DNA of 64,000 bases, taken from NCBI GenBank assembly GCA_964560875.1, contig CAZLMW010000020.1, positions 17,780 through 81,779 of the forward strand. The letters are read 5' to 3'. This stretch comes from CAZLMW01 sp964560875. GTDB lineage: Bacteria; Myxococcota_A; UBA9042. The notes under the pieces are model-generated. The model was not told the DNA's origin. It saw nothing but the letters and a program-made list of their open reading frames with translations, and did no database searches. This document shows positions 35,355-45,079 of this stretch, piece after piece (the stretch's first letter is position 1; each line of letters begins with the position of its first letter). Position numbers and translations under genes: made by a program.

Positions 35355-36413
35355 ATGACCGAGCAAGCCAAGAGCCTTTCGTACCGCGACGCCGGGGTCG
35401 ACATCGATGCGGGCGCGCGCGCGGTCGAGTTGATGCGCGGCGCCGTCGAAAAGACCCATGGCCCTGAAGTGTTGGCAGGTGTCGGCGCGTTTGGTGGCCT
35501 GTTTGACCTCGGCGGCATCGGCGAAGACAAGCCCGTGCTCGTCGCGTCGGCCGATGGCGTCGGCACCAAGTCCATGATCGCCACCCAGGTCGGCAAGCTG
35601 CGCGGCCTCGGTCACGACCTGGTCAATCACTGCGTCAACGACATCCTCGTGCAAGGGGCGCGGCCGCTGTTCTTCCTGGATTACGTCGCGAGCAGCAAGC
35701 TGGCGCCCGAAGCGGTCGCTGATGTCGTGACCGGGTGCGCCGAGGCCTGCGCCGAAAACGGATGCGCCCTGCTCGGTGGCGAGACAGCCGAGATGCCCGG
35801 TGTCTACCGCGATGGCGAGCTGGACATCGTCGGCACCATCGTCGGTGTCGTGAGCCGCGAGACGATCATCGATGGCAGCCGAATCCGCCCGGGCGACGCG
35901 GTTATCGGGCTGGCCAGTGACGGCCTGCACACCAACGGGTTCTCCCTGGCGCGACGCGCGTTGGCCGACGCCGACCTCGGTGAGCGCATGACCGACAGCC
36001 GGACCCTCGCCGACCATCTGCTCGCGCCACACCGCAGCTATTTGCGCGATATCCAGCTGCTCCTGTCCGGCGATGACAAGCGCCGCGGCGTCGATATCAA
36101 GGGGCTTGTCCACATCACCGGCGGCGGTCTTATCGATAATCCACCGCGCGTCTTGCCCGAGGGCACCGCGATGTGGCTGGTCCGCAACAACTGGCATGTC
36201 CCCGAGGTCTTCGAACGAATCCGAGAGGCCGGAAACATCGCGCTGGCGGAGATGGACCGCGTCTTCAACGTGGGGCTTGGGATGCTCGTTATCGTGCCCG
36301 ACCGGGACGCTGAACGGGCGCTTGCCCTGCTCGACCGCATCGATATGGCGCAGTCGTGGGCTGTCGGCCAAATCACCGAACGCGGCGATGGCGCGCCCGT
36401 GGTCATCAGCTGA
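35355..36413 (+). CDS. purM: Phosphoribosylformylglycinamidine cyclo-ligase (AIR synthetase)
   Basis: Closes the imidazole ring, FGAM to AIR, with ATP. The protein is 352 residues of the normal two-domain form. DAGVDIDAG at the start, ADGVGTKSMIA, HDLVNHCVNDILVQGA and LGGETAEMPG are the core nucleotide/metal motifs. HITGGGLIDNPPRVLP lies in the C-terminal domain. It lies three bases after purD and 33 before purN. It is a paralogue of the PurL core encoded at the end of the cluster, as expected for the family. Confidence 0.97.
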   Translation: MTEQAKSLSYRDAGVDIDAGARAVELMRGAVEKTHGPEVLAGVGAFGGLFDLGGIGEDKPVLVASADGVGTKSMIATQVGKLRGLGHDLVNHCVNDILVQGARPLFFLDYVASSKLAPEAVADVVTGCAEACAENGCALLGGETAEMPGVYRDGELDIVGTIVGVVSRETIIDGSRIRPGDAVIGLASDGLHTNGFSLARRALADADLGERMTDSRTLADHLLAPHRSYLRDIQLLLSGDDKRRGVDIKGLVHITGGGLIDNPPRVLPEGTAMWLVRNNWHVPEVFERIREAGNIALAEMDRVFNVGLGMLVIVPDRDAERALALLDRIDMAQSWAVGQITERGDGAPVVIS

Positions 36414-36446
36414 GCAGCACCGCAGAAGGCATCCGCGAGACTGACG

Positions 36447-37112
36447 ATGAACAGCATGAAGCGGGCGCGATTGGTCGTGTTGATTTCCGGGGGCGGCACG
36501 AACCTGCAAGCCGTCCTCGACGCGTGCGCGGCCGACCGACTGGCGGCTGATGTGGTTGCCGTTTTCAGCAACAAACGGAGGGCATTCGGCCTCGCGCGAG
36601 CCGAGCGCGCCGGCGTCGCTACGGTCTATGTGCCCAAGAAAGCGTTCATGCGCCAGGGTCATTCGCGGGACGACTACGACGCCGATGTCGCCCGCCAGGT
36701 CGCTGAATATCGCCCCGACATCGTGGTTCTCGCCGGCTGGATGCACGTGCTCAGCCCGTCATTCCTCGGCTTGTTCCCGCGGCGCGTCATCAACCTGCAC
36801 CCGGCGCTGCCCGGCGAGTTTGCGGGGACACACGCGATCGAACGGGCTTACGAAGCGTGGCGAAGCGGGACCATCGAGCGGTCGGGTGTGATGGTTCACG
36901 AGGTCATCCCCGAGGTCGACGCCGGTGCCCCCATCGCCGTCGCCGAAGTGCCCTTCGAGCCCGATGACACGCTCGATAGCTTCGAAAGCCGCGTTCACGC
37001 GACCGAACATAAGCTCCTCGTGCACGCCATCGCCGCCCACTGGCGCGCGCTCCAATCTCTCCAAGTCACCGCGGCCGATTCCGCCGCATCCAACGTCAAA
37101 CAGGGGCCGTAG
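36447..37112 (+). CDS. purN: Phosphoribosylglycinamide formyltransferase
   Basis: Transfers formyl from 10-formyl-tetrahydrofolate to GAR. The protein is 221 residues. The phosphate loop is ISGGGTNLQAVLD, and the catalytic Asn/His pair is in NLHPALPGEF with the downstream Asp in EVDAGAPI. EHKLLVHAI is the usual C-terminal helix. The cluster has no purT, so the folate-dependent route is used. It starts at the ATG at 36447 and is followed 18 bases later by purH, the other formyl-transfer enzyme. Confidence 0.95.
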   Translation: MNSMKRARLVVLISGGGTNLQAVLDACAADRLAADVVAVFSNKRRAFGLARAERAGVATVYVPKKAFMRQGHSRDDYDADVARQVAEYRPDIVVLAGWMHVLSPSFLGLFPRRVINLHPALPGEFAGTHAIERAYEAWRSGTIERSGVMVHEVIPEVDAGAPIAVAEVPFEPDDTLDSFESRVHATEHKLLVHAIAAHWRALQSLQVTAADSAASNVKQGP

Positions 37113-37130
37113 CGCCCGATCGGAGCCATC

Positions 37131-38699
37131 ATGACCGCCGTCAAACGACGCGCCATTCTCAGTGTGTATGACAAGACCGGGCTCATCGAGCTCGGCACCG
37201 GGCTCGCCGGGCTTGGGTTTGAGCTCGTCGCGTCCGGAGGCACCGCCAGGAAGCTGATCGGAGCAGGGCTCACCGTCACCGAAGTCAGCGACGCCACCGG
37301 CCACCCGGAGATCCTCGGCGGGCGGGTCAAGACGCTTCATCCCGCGGTCCACGGCGGCATTCTCGCGCGCCGAACCGACGACCATCTCTCCGAGTTGGCC
37401 GAGCATGGCATCGGACCGGTCGACGTCGTCGTCTGCAACCTCTACCCGTTCGTGAAGACGGTGTCGGGTGGGGCTGTCGAGGCCGAGGCGGTCGAGCAGA
37501 TCGATATCGGAGGCGTGACTTTGTTGCGCGCCGCGGCCAAGAACTTCGAGTCCGTGGCGGTTGTTTGCGATCCCGATGACTACAGCGGTGCGCTCGAACT
37601 GCTCGGCAACGACGACGTGGAACAAGCCCGTTTGGATCGCCGCAAGCTCGCCCTCAAGGCGTTTCAGCACACCGCCGCTTACGATGCCGCCATCGCGACG
37701 TGGCTCGACAAGGCGGTCAACCCCGACGACGCGCTTCCTTCGGCGATTCACCTGTCCTGTGAGCGGGTCCAGACGTTGCGCTACGGCGAAAACCCGCACC
37801 AAGCCGCGGCTGTCTACCGCTGGACACACCAGCCGCCGGCGTTCGAGATGATCCGCGGCGCCAAGGCGCTGTCATACAACAACATCGTCGATCTTGAGGC
37901 GACGTGGTCGATGACGACGGCGTTCGAGCGAACCGCGGTGGCCATCGTCAAGCACACCAACCCGTGCGGTCTCGCGGTCGGAGAGACGCCGGTCGAAGCC
38001 TTCCACAAGGCGCTCGCGTGCGATCCGGTTAGCGCGTTTGGGTCCATCATCGCCTGCAATCGCCCGGTGGACGCGGACTTCGTCAAGGCGTGGGGCAAGC
38101 TGTTCGTCGAGGTTGTCATCGCGCCCAGCTTCACCGAAGAGGCCATCAAGCGGCTGCGCAAGCGCAAGAAGAACTGCCGCGTGTTGGTGCCCCAGCTCGC
38201 CGGAGACAACCCGTTTGTGATCAAGGGCACGCGCGACGGGCTGCTGGTGCAGACCACAGATCTAAGCGGCGGGGACGATAGCGGCTGGACCGTGGCGACC
38301 GAACGGCAGCCCACCGAGCAAGAACGCGCTGACCTGGCGTTTGGGTGGCTCGCGGTCAAACACGTCAAGTCCAACGCCATCGTCATCGCCCGCGACGGCG
38401 CGATGATCGGTGTCGGGCAAGGCCAGAGCAATCGGGTCGAGGCGGTCGCGCATTCGGTCGCGCAGGCCAAATCGGTGCTCGCCGCGGACAACGAAGCGGC
38501 TGCACTCGCGGCGGAGAACCTCGCGCTGGCGTCCGACGCGTTCTTCCCGTTCCCTGATGGTGTCGAAACGGCCGCGGCCAACGGCGTGACCGCGATCGTG
38601 CAGCCCGGTGGGTCGATCCGAGACGACGCGGTGATCGAGGCCGCCAATCGCCTCGGCATCGCGATGATGTTCACCGGCGAACGGCACTTCCTGCACTAG
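37131..38699 (+). CDS. purH: Bifunctional AICAR transformylase / IMP cyclohydrolase
   Basis: Completes IMP: formylation of AICAR followed by ring closure. The protein is 522 residues with both domains intact. The N-terminal cyclohydrolase domain has RRAILSVYDKTGL, ASGGTARKL and HPEILGGRVKTLHPAVHGGIL. The transformylase domain has LRYGENPHQAA, KHTNPCGLA with the catalytic Lys-His, and QPGGSIRDD near the end. An 80-base gap separates it from purL, the largest gap within the cluster; this could hold an internal promoter but no convincing one was seen. Confidence 0.97.
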   Translation: MTAVKRRAILSVYDKTGLIELGTGLAGLGFELVASGGTARKLIGAGLTVTEVSDATGHPEILGGRVKTLHPAVHGGILARRTDDHLSELAEHGIGPVDVVVCNLYPFVKTVSGGAVEAEAVEQIDIGGVTLLRAAAKNFESVAVVCDPDDYSGALELLGNDDVEQARLDRRKLALKAFQHTAAYDAAIATWLDKAVNPDDALPSAIHLSCERVQTLRYGENPHQAAAVYRWTHQPPAFEMIRGAKALSYNNIVDLEATWSMTTAFERTAVAIVKHTNPCGLAVGETPVEAFHKALACDPVSAFGSIIACNRPVDADFVKAWGKLFVEVVIAPSFTEEAIKRLRKRKKNCRVLVPQLAGDNPFVIKGTRDGLLVQTTDLSGGDDSGWTVATERQPTEQERADLAFGWLAVKHVKSNAIVIARDGAMIGVGQGQSNRVEAVAHSVAQAKSVLAADNEAAALAAENLALASDAFFPFPDGVETAAANGVTAIVQPGGSIRDDAVIEAANRLGIAMMFTGERHFLH

Positions 38700-38780
38700 C
38701 AGATCGCCAGACACGGGGATTGGGCGATTCGTCGTCCAGGAAAATCGCAAGGCGCCGCTACGGCGCATAGGAGCGAGCAC

Positions 38781-41720
38781 ATGTTGGTACGAGTCGAGGT
38801 TGCACCGACCGATGAGCGTTTTGACGCCCGCGGCGCCGCTGTCCTGCGCGAATTCACCGAAGCTGGGGCGGATTCCGTCGAGCGGATCGAAGTGCGCGAC
38901 GTCTATTTCCTGGCCGGGGAACGGCTGGACGCCGACGCGGTCGCCCGAATCTGCGACGCGTTGTTGGTTGACCCCGTGGTGCAAGCTGCGGCATGGCGAG
39001 AGTGGAACGCCGACGACAAGCCCGCAGCTGCCAACGACGGCCCGGTCGGTGCCATCGAAGTCGCGCCCCTTCCCGGCGTCACCGACACAGCGGGCGAGTC
39101 GTTGCGCCACGCCGCGCTGACAATCGGCCTGGACATGCTCGACCAGGCGTCGACCGGCCTGCGTTACGTCGTTCACGGCTCGCTCGACGCCATCGAAGCG
39201 TCCCGAATCGCGCGGTCAACGCTCGCCAACGAAGTCGTCCAAGCGTGGGCCCTCGACCGCGAATTGCCCGCGCCGTTCACCGCCGACACCGGTCGTCCCT
39301 CGGCGCCAGAGACCGTGCATGTCCGCGGCATCGACGACGAAGGCTTGCTGGCCATCAGTCAACAACGGCGCCTTGCCCTCGACCTTGGCGAGATGCGCGC
39401 TATCGCCGCCCACTTCGGCGACCAGGGGCGCGATCCCACCGACCTCGAGCTGGAGATGCTCGCCCAAACCTGGTCCGAACACTGCGTGCACAAGACGTTC
39501 AAGGCGCTCATCCACCACACCGAACCCGGCCACGAAGAGACCGTCGACTCGATGTACAAGTCGTACATCAAGGCAGCGACGAAGGCCGCCGACAGCGATT
39601 GGCTCAAGTCCGTCTTCGTCGACAACGCCGGCATCGTTGGCTTCGATGACACCTGGGACATCGCGTTCAAGGTCGAAACGCACAACCACCCGTCCGCGCT
39701 TGAACCCTTCGGCGGCGCGAACACCGGCGTTGGCGGCGTCGTCCGGGATGTCATCGGCGTTAGCGCGTATCCGATCGCGACGACCGACGTGTTGTGTTTC
39801 GGGCCTGACGACCTGCCCGCCGACAGCCTGCCCGAGGGCGTCCTGCATCCGCGCCGAATCGCCGCTGGCGTGACCGCTGGAATCGAGGATTACGGTAACA
39901 AGATGGGGATTCCGACCGTCAACGGGGCGATCCTCTACGACCGCGGGTACACCGCCAACCCGCTCGTCTTCTGCGGGTGCCTCGGCGTGTTGCCCAGGGG
40001 TAGCCATCGCACCGATCCGCGGGCCGGTGACCACGTTGTCGTGCTCGGCGGACGAACCGGACGTGACGGGTTGCGCGGCGCCACGTTCTCCTCGATGGAG
40101 ATGGGGATGGAGACGGCTCTTGTCGCCGGAAGCTCCGTGCAAATCGGCCACCCGATCGCCGAAAAAGCCGTGCTCGAGGCCGTCAAGATCGCGCGCACCG
40201 AGGGCTTGTACACCGCGATAACCGACTGTGGCGCTGGCGGTCTGTCATCGGCGGTCGGCGAGATGGCCAGCGAGCTTGGCGCCGTCGTTCATCTCGAGCG
40301 CGCGCCGCTGAAATACGAAGGCTTGTCGCCGTGGGAAGTGTGGCTCAGCGAGGCCCAGGAGCGCATGGTTGTCGCCGTGCCGGAAGCCGATCGGCCCCGT
40401 TTGCAGGAGGTTTGTGACGAGCTCGATGTCGAGATGACCGTGCTCGGCACGTTTAGCGGCGACGGCAGGCTCCAGGTGCTCTACCGAGGCGAGTTGGTGG
40501 GCGACCTGGACGTTCATTTCCTTCACGACGGAATCCCGCGCCGCGTGCTCACGTCGCATTGGGAGCCGCCAGCCAGCGATAGCGCCACGCTCTCAGGTCT
40601 TGGTGGGCAGCTCGATATTGGTTCGGAGCTCCTCGCTGTGCTGGCTACCGGCAACGTTCGCAGCAAGGAAGACGTCGTGCGGACGTACGACCACGAGGTC
40701 CAGGGCGGCACCATCGTCAAGCCGTTCGTGGGCGTGCAGCGCGACGGTCCGGCCGATGCCGCGGTTATCGTGCCGCTCGATGCGGTCGAGAACGGGCCCA
40801 AACTCGACGGTCCCGGCGTTGCCTTGGCGGTCGGCATCAACCCGCAATACGGCAAGCTCGATCCCTACGCGATGTCGTTCGCGGCGATCGACGAGTGCTT
40901 CCGCAACCTGGTGGCAACCGGCGCCGATCCGGACCAGGTGGCCATCCTCGACAACTTCTGCTGGGGCAACCCGAAGCTCCCCGACCGGCTCGGCGCGTTG
41001 GTTCGATGCGCGCGCGGCTGCTACGACGCCGCCTTGGCGTACGGCGCACCTTTCATCAGCGGCAAGGACAGCCTCAACAACGAGTACACGGGCGCGGACG
41101 GGGCCAAACATGCGATTCCAGGAACGCTCCTCATCTCCGGTCTCGGTATCGTGCCCGACGCCTCCAAGACCGCGACGAGCGACTTCAAGAAAGCGGGCAA
41201 CCGTCTGTACGTCGTCGGCGAGACTCGCGGGGAGCTTGGCGGGTCCATCGTTCATGGCCGACGCGGGCAGCTCGGCGCCGTTGTCCCGCAGCCGGTGGCC
41301 GACCCCATGACCCGTCTTCGCGCTGTTCATCGGGCGATTTCTGGCGGCCTGGTCGCGTCTGTTCACGACTGCTCTGAAGGCGGCCTGGCCGTTGCCCTTG
41401 CCGAAATGGCGATCGGCGGGTTGCTCGGCGCGACTGTCGACCTCGATGCCGCGCCGGGTGTGTCTGGCTTGAGCAGCGCAGACGCGACTGGCACGCCGGC
41501 GGTAGCTGCGTTTTCGGAGTCCGCAGGTCGCTTCGTGGTGGAAGTCGGCGACGAGCACGTCCATGCCTTCGAGGCGCTTTTTGATGGCGTCCCAATCGCG
41601 GACGTCGGCGAGGTCAGCCCCAGTGGTCAAATGACCCTGCGGTGGGCCGGGGTCGAAACGGCGAACCTGACGATTCATAAGCTGCGCAATGCTTGGCGCG
41701 GACACGTGGACGCGGATTGA
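38781..41720 (+). CDS. purL: FGAM synthase PurL with two fused N-terminal PurS-like units
   Basis: Converts FGAR to FGAM using ATP and ammonia from PurQ. The protein is 979 residues, intermediate between small PurL (about 740) and large PurL (about 1300). The extra N-terminus (about 1-165) contains two PurS-like halves. Unit one (VRVEVAPTDERFDARG to LLVDPVVQ) and unit two (IEVAPLPGVTDTAG to LANEVVQAW) share the beta-alpha pattern that ends in LxNPVI-like residues. The catalytic core follows: AQTWSEHCVHKTFKA, VETHNHPSALEPFGG, GTGGDR-like KPFVG and CWGNPKLPD. There is no C-terminal glutaminase, consistent with the separate purQ. No purS gene is found elsewhere in the cluster, and this fusion replaces it. 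Confidence 0.93.
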   Translation: MLVRVEVAPTDERFDARGAAVLREFTEAGADSVERIEVRDVYFLAGERLDADAVARICDALLVDPVVQAAAWREWNADDKPAAANDGPVGAIEVAPLPGVTDTAGESLRHAALTIGLDMLDQASTGLRYVVHGSLDAIEASRIARSTLANEVVQAWALDRELPAPFTADTGRPSAPETVHVRGIDDEGLLAISQQRRLALDLGEMRAIAAHFGDQGRDPTDLELEMLAQTWSEHCVHKTFKALIHHTEPGHEETVDSMYKSYIKAATKAADSDWLKSVFVDNAGIVGFDDTWDIAFKVETHNHPSALEPFGGANTGVGGVVRDVIGVSAYPIATTDVLCFGPDDLPADSLPEGVLHPRRIAAGVTAGIEDYGNKMGIPTVNGAILYDRGYTANPLVFCGCLGVLPRGSHRTDPRAGDHVVVLGGRTGRDGLRGATFSSMEMGMETALVAGSSVQIGHPIAEKAVLEAVKIARTEGLYTAITDCGAGGLSSAVGEMASELGAVVHLERAPLKYEGLSPWEVWLSEAQERMVVAVPEADRPRLQEVCDELDVEMTVLGTFSGDGRLQVLYRGELVGDLDVHFLHDGIPRRVLTSHWEPPASDSATLSGLGGQLDIGSELLAVLATGNVRSKEDVVRTYDHEVQGGTIVKPFVGVQRDGPADAAVIVPLDAVENGPKLDGPGVALAVGINPQYGKLDPYAMSFAAIDECFRNLVATGADPDQVAILDNFCWGNPKLPDRLGALVRCARGCYDAALAYGAPFISGKDSLNNEYTGADGAKHAIPGTLLISGLGIVPDASKTATSDFKKAGNRLYVVGETRGELGGSIVHGRRGQLGAVVPQPVADPMTRLRAVHRAISGGLVASVHDCSEGGLAVALAEMAIGGLLGATVDLDAAPGVSGLSSADATGTPAVAAFSESAGRFVVEVGDEHVHAFEALFDGVPIADVGEVSPSGQMTLRWAGVETANLTIHKLRNAWRGHVDAD

Positions 41721-41804
41721 CGCCAAGTTTGCCGCCGAATTATTGCCCGCGCGCGCGGCGGCCCATACCGTTCTGACATCCGCCTTCGCGCAGTCAGAGG
41801 TATC

Positions 41805-44800
41805 ATGCACGCCCCAAAGATCTCCCGCGGCCGTGACCGTGCGGTCGCATTGTTTGCCGCAATACTGTTCGTCTTCGGCTGCACATCCGACCCGATCGCG
41901 GGGGACGATCCTGCGGCCGACAGCGGCGCTTCGGATGTCGCCGACAGCGGGATCTTCAACGACGACGCCCATGACACGGTCGCACTCGGCGACGCCGCCA
42001 GCGGAACCGACGCCATCGCCCTCGACTGTCCCGGCGGGCCCTATTGTCCGTGCCTGGACAACAGCGAGTGCGACAACAACCTCTGCATCCCGACGGCCGC
42101 CGGCCCCATCTGCGGCAAGACCTGTGTGGACACCTGCAAAGAAGGCTTCAAGTGCGCGTCGGTCACGTCCCCGGGCGGCGGCGACATCGTCAACGTGTGC
42201 GTGCCCCGCTACGGCCGGCTGTGCGATCCGTGCATCTCCAACAAGCAGTGCGGCGCGGTAGGAATCCCCGGCACCGCATGCGTCGACCGTGGGCCGCTCG
42301 GCTTCTTCTGCGGTGTGCCCTGCAGCAGCAACAAGGCCTGCCCAAGCGGCTACGAATGCACCGATTCCAAGGCGGTCGACGGGACGCAGTCCAAGCAGTG
42401 CGTTCCCAAGGCCGGCGTCGAGTGCAAGTGCTCCGAGGTCGCGGTCAAGGCGAAGTTGAAGACCGCGTGCTTCATCGTCGGCGCCGGCGGCAGCGGCAAG
42501 TGCGTGGGCGAACGACGCTGCGGTCCCAAAGGGCTCGGCAAATGCGAGATCCCAGCCACGAGCAAGGAAAAATGCGACGGCATCGACAACGACTGCGACG
42601 GCAAAACCGACAACCTCGCTTGTGATGACGAAAACCAGTGCACAAAAGACGTCTGCGATCCCAGCCAGAAGGACGCGCCCGGCAAGGGCTGCACCCATAC
42701 CCAGACGCCCGCCGCCTGCAACGCCGACGACGACGCGTGCACCGAGGGCGACACCTGCGAAAACGGCGTCTGCAAACCCGGCACGGCCAAGAACTGCGAC
42801 GACAAGAACCTGTGCACGCTCGATTCCTGCGACGCCAAGTCCGGGTGTGTGACCAAGTCCGATGACGGCAAGCCCTGCACCGACGACAACCCGTGCACCG
42901 TGGGCGATCTATGCAAGGCCAAACAATGCCAGGCCGGCCCCCTGAAGAAGTGCACCAGCGGCAACCCATGCATCGGCGGCCAGTGCCAGATCGGGACCGG
43001 CAAGTGCGCGTTCAGCAACAAGGCTTCCGGCGCCCCCTGCGATGACGGCCTGGTCTGCACAACGGGCGAGGTCTGCAAGACAGGCGCCTGCAAGGATGGC
43101 AAACCGCTGGCTTGCGACGACAAGAACACGTGTACCAAGGACAGCTGTGACCCCAAGTCCGGCTGCAAGCATGTGCCGACACAAGAGGGCAAATACTGCG
43201 ACGACGGCGAGCTGTGCACCAAGCTGACCGTGTGTAAGTCCGGCAAGTGCGAGGGCGGGCAGGAAAACGACTGCCTCGACGCCGATCAATGCACCAAGGA
43301 CCACTGCGACAAGACCGCGAAGAAGTGCGTGCACACGCCCATCGCTGGATGCGGCGACAACTGCAAAGTGACCCAGGACTGCAAAGCCGATGGCAACCCG
43401 TGCACGGTGGCTGCGTGCAAGGCGGGCAAGTGCAAACCAGTCCACAAGCCCGGCCCCTGCGACGATGGCGATACATGCACGAGCTCGGACGCGTGCGCCA
43501 ACGGAAAGTGCACGGGCAAGGCAACTGTCTGCGACGACAAGAACATCTGCACGCCGGACTACTGCGAGGCGAAATCGGGCATGTGCCGCATCAAGGCCGG
43601 CATCTGCGTCAAGAATGACCCCTGCAAGAAGGCAACCGACTGCATCTCCGGAGTGTGCAAGGACGGCAAGTGTGCCGACTCGCCGATGTGCAAACCCTTG
43701 CAGCTCAAGGCGACCGGTAACGGCGGCGATGTCACGGTGAAGAAGTACGGAACCATCGACACGACCACCGGCGTGATGATTGTCGACAACAAGATCATCT
43801 TTCACGCCAACTCGAGCGCTCATTCGTTGGTCAGCCAGCCCAATGCGGCCGCTACCGCGCCAAAGATTCGGGTGTTTCAGTTCAACTCGTTCTCGATCGG
43901 CCAGTACGCAGAGCTCAAGGTTGGCGGCAAGTTCGGGCTCGCGATTGTCACCAAGAAGGGGATCACCATCAGCGGCAAATTCAACGCCAGCGGCGGACAC
44001 GGCGGCGCAGGCGGCATCTACCAGGCCGGCAAAGCGGGCGTCGGCGGCCCCGCCGGTGGACAAGGCGGTTCACGGCCCAGCTACGGCCAATGCGGCAACG
44101 CGCTCGTGGGCAACGCGACCGGGCTGGGCGGCCCGAGCTCATCGACATGTGGCAAATCTGGCGCTGCGGGCAAGCATTCGACCGCGACCGGAGGCGGCGG
44201 CGGTGGCGGCGGCGGCTGCAGCGGCGCGGGCGGAACCGGCGGCAGTTACGCGACGCTTGGCAAACGCGGCGGCGCGAGCTCTGCGGGGCAATGGGGCCAG
44301 GGCGGCCAGGGCCAGGGTGGCGGTGACGGCGGCGCGGGCTGCAAGTCGACGTACCAGGGCGCCGCGCCCCGATCGGGATACGGCCACGCGAGCATGTTCA
44401 CGATCTACGCCGGCTCCGGTGGCGGTGGCGGCGGCTTCGGCGGGACCGGCGGCGATGGTGGCAATGGCGGCGGGCCCGGCGGTGGCAAAGGCGGCCAGCT
44501 CTGTTGGGGCGGCGGCGGCGGTGGCGGCGGCGGCGGCGGCGGAGCGCTCATCCTCTGCGGCGGCAGCAGCGTCGTGATCGGCAAGACCGGCGAAGTGCAC
44601 GCCCAAGGCGGCGGCGGTGGCGTCGGCGGGCCTTCGAAGGTGCCGGTCGCTGGCGGCAACGCCCAAAACGTCGGCAACAAGGTGTCGGGCGGCGGTGGCG
44701 CGTGCGGCGTCGGTGGCGTCGGTGCGGGCGGTGGCGGCGGCTCCGGCGGCGCGATTCACCTTTCAGCCGTGTCCGTAAAGGTGCTCGGAATCGTCAGCGC

Positions 44801-45017
44801 CGAGGGCGGCAAGGGCGCCGACACCCAAAAACTCACTTATCCACCCAAGCTCGGCGGCGTCGACCATTCCAATGGCGGTAAGGGCGGCAAAGGCGGCGTC
44901 GGTGCCGTCGGCAGCCACGGCGGCAAGGGAGGCGACGGCTGGATTCGCGTCGGCTCTTCGGAACCGCCCGTGCTGACCGGCAAATTCACCGGCAAGTTCA
45001 TCTCCGGCCAGCCCTGA
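41805..45017 (+). CDS. Cys-repeat (CTDC) lipoprotein with Gly-rich C-terminal region
   Basis: A 1070-residue exported protein. A signal sequence (VALFAAILFVFGC) ends in a likely lipid-modified Cys; an Asp/Ala/Thr-rich linker follows. Then come a MopE-type motif DNDCDGKTDN (about 265) and several CTDC repeats of the CDDKNxCTxDSCD type up to about residue 625. Residues about 640-730 are a beta region. The remaining part to about 1050 is extremely rich in Gly (runs of up to eleven), with regularly spaced GGxGG, resembling flexible surface or glue-like regions. Pairs of Cys occur in the Gly-rich part too. It follows purL by 84 bases but belongs functionally to the envelope group downstream. Confidence 0.78.
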   Translation: MHAPKISRGRDRAVALFAAILFVFGCTSDPIAGDDPAADSGASDVADSGIFNDDAHDTVALGDAASGTDAIALDCPGGPYCPCLDNSECDNNLCIPTAAGPICGKTCVDTCKEGFKCASVTSPGGGDIVNVCVPRYGRLCDPCISNKQCGAVGIPGTACVDRGPLGFFCGVPCSSNKACPSGYECTDSKAVDGTQSKQCVPKAGVECKCSEVAVKAKLKTACFIVGAGGSGKCVGERRCGPKGLGKCEIPATSKEKCDGIDNDCDGKTDNLACDDENQCTKDVCDPSQKDAPGKGCTHTQTPAACNADDDACTEGDTCENGVCKPGTAKNCDDKNLCTLDSCDAKSGCVTKSDDGKPCTDDNPCTVGDLCKAKQCQAGPLKKCTSGNPCIGGQCQIGTGKCAFSNKASGAPCDDGLVCTTGEVCKTGACKDGKPLACDDKNTCTKDSCDPKSGCKHVPTQEGKYCDDGELCTKLTVCKSGKCEGGQENDCLDADQCTKDHCDKTAKKCVHTPIAGCGDNCKVTQDCKADGNPCTVAACKAGKCKPVHKPGPCDDGDTCTSSDACANGKCTGKATVCDDKNICTPDYCEAKSGMCRIKAGICVKNDPCKKATDCISGVCKDGKCADSPMCKPLQLKATGNGGDVTVKKYGTIDTTTGVMIVDNKIIFHANSSAHSLVSQPNAAATAPKIRVFQFNSFSIGQYAELKVGGKFGLAIVTKKGITISGKFNASGGHGGAGGIYQAGKAGVGGPAGGQGGSRPSYGQCGNALVGNATGLGGPSSSTCGKSGAAGKHSTATGGGGGGGGGCSGAGGTGGSYATLGKRGGASSAGQWGQGGQGQGGGDGGAGCKSTYQGAAPRSGYGHASMFTIYAGSGGGGGGFGGTGGDGGNGGGPGGGKGGQLCWGGGGGGGGGGGGALILCGGSSVVIGKTGEVHAQGGGGGVGGPSKVPVAGGNAQNVGNKVSGGGGACGVGGVGAGGGGGSGGAIHLSAVSVKVLGIVSAEGGKGADTQKLTYPPKLGGVDHSNGGKGGKGGVGAVGSHGGKGGDGWIRVGSSEPPVLTGKFTGKFISGQP

Positions 45018-45054
45018 CAGCCCTCAGCACGCTGCGCCGATCCGAGCCCGTTGC

Positions 45055-45076
45055 ACCCGAATGTTCGCTCGGGTTT
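45055..45076 (+). terminator. Possible weak hairpin terminator between two Cys-repeat genes
   Basis: An inverted repeat ACCCGA (45055-45060) and TCGGGT (45069-45074) with an eight-base loop is followed by TT only. It lies 38 bases after the upstream stop and 4 bases before the next start. The short T-run makes it a weak intrinsic-terminator candidate; it could equally be an attenuating hairpin or chance in GC-rich DNA. Confidence 0.25.
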
Positions 45077-45079
45077 GGT

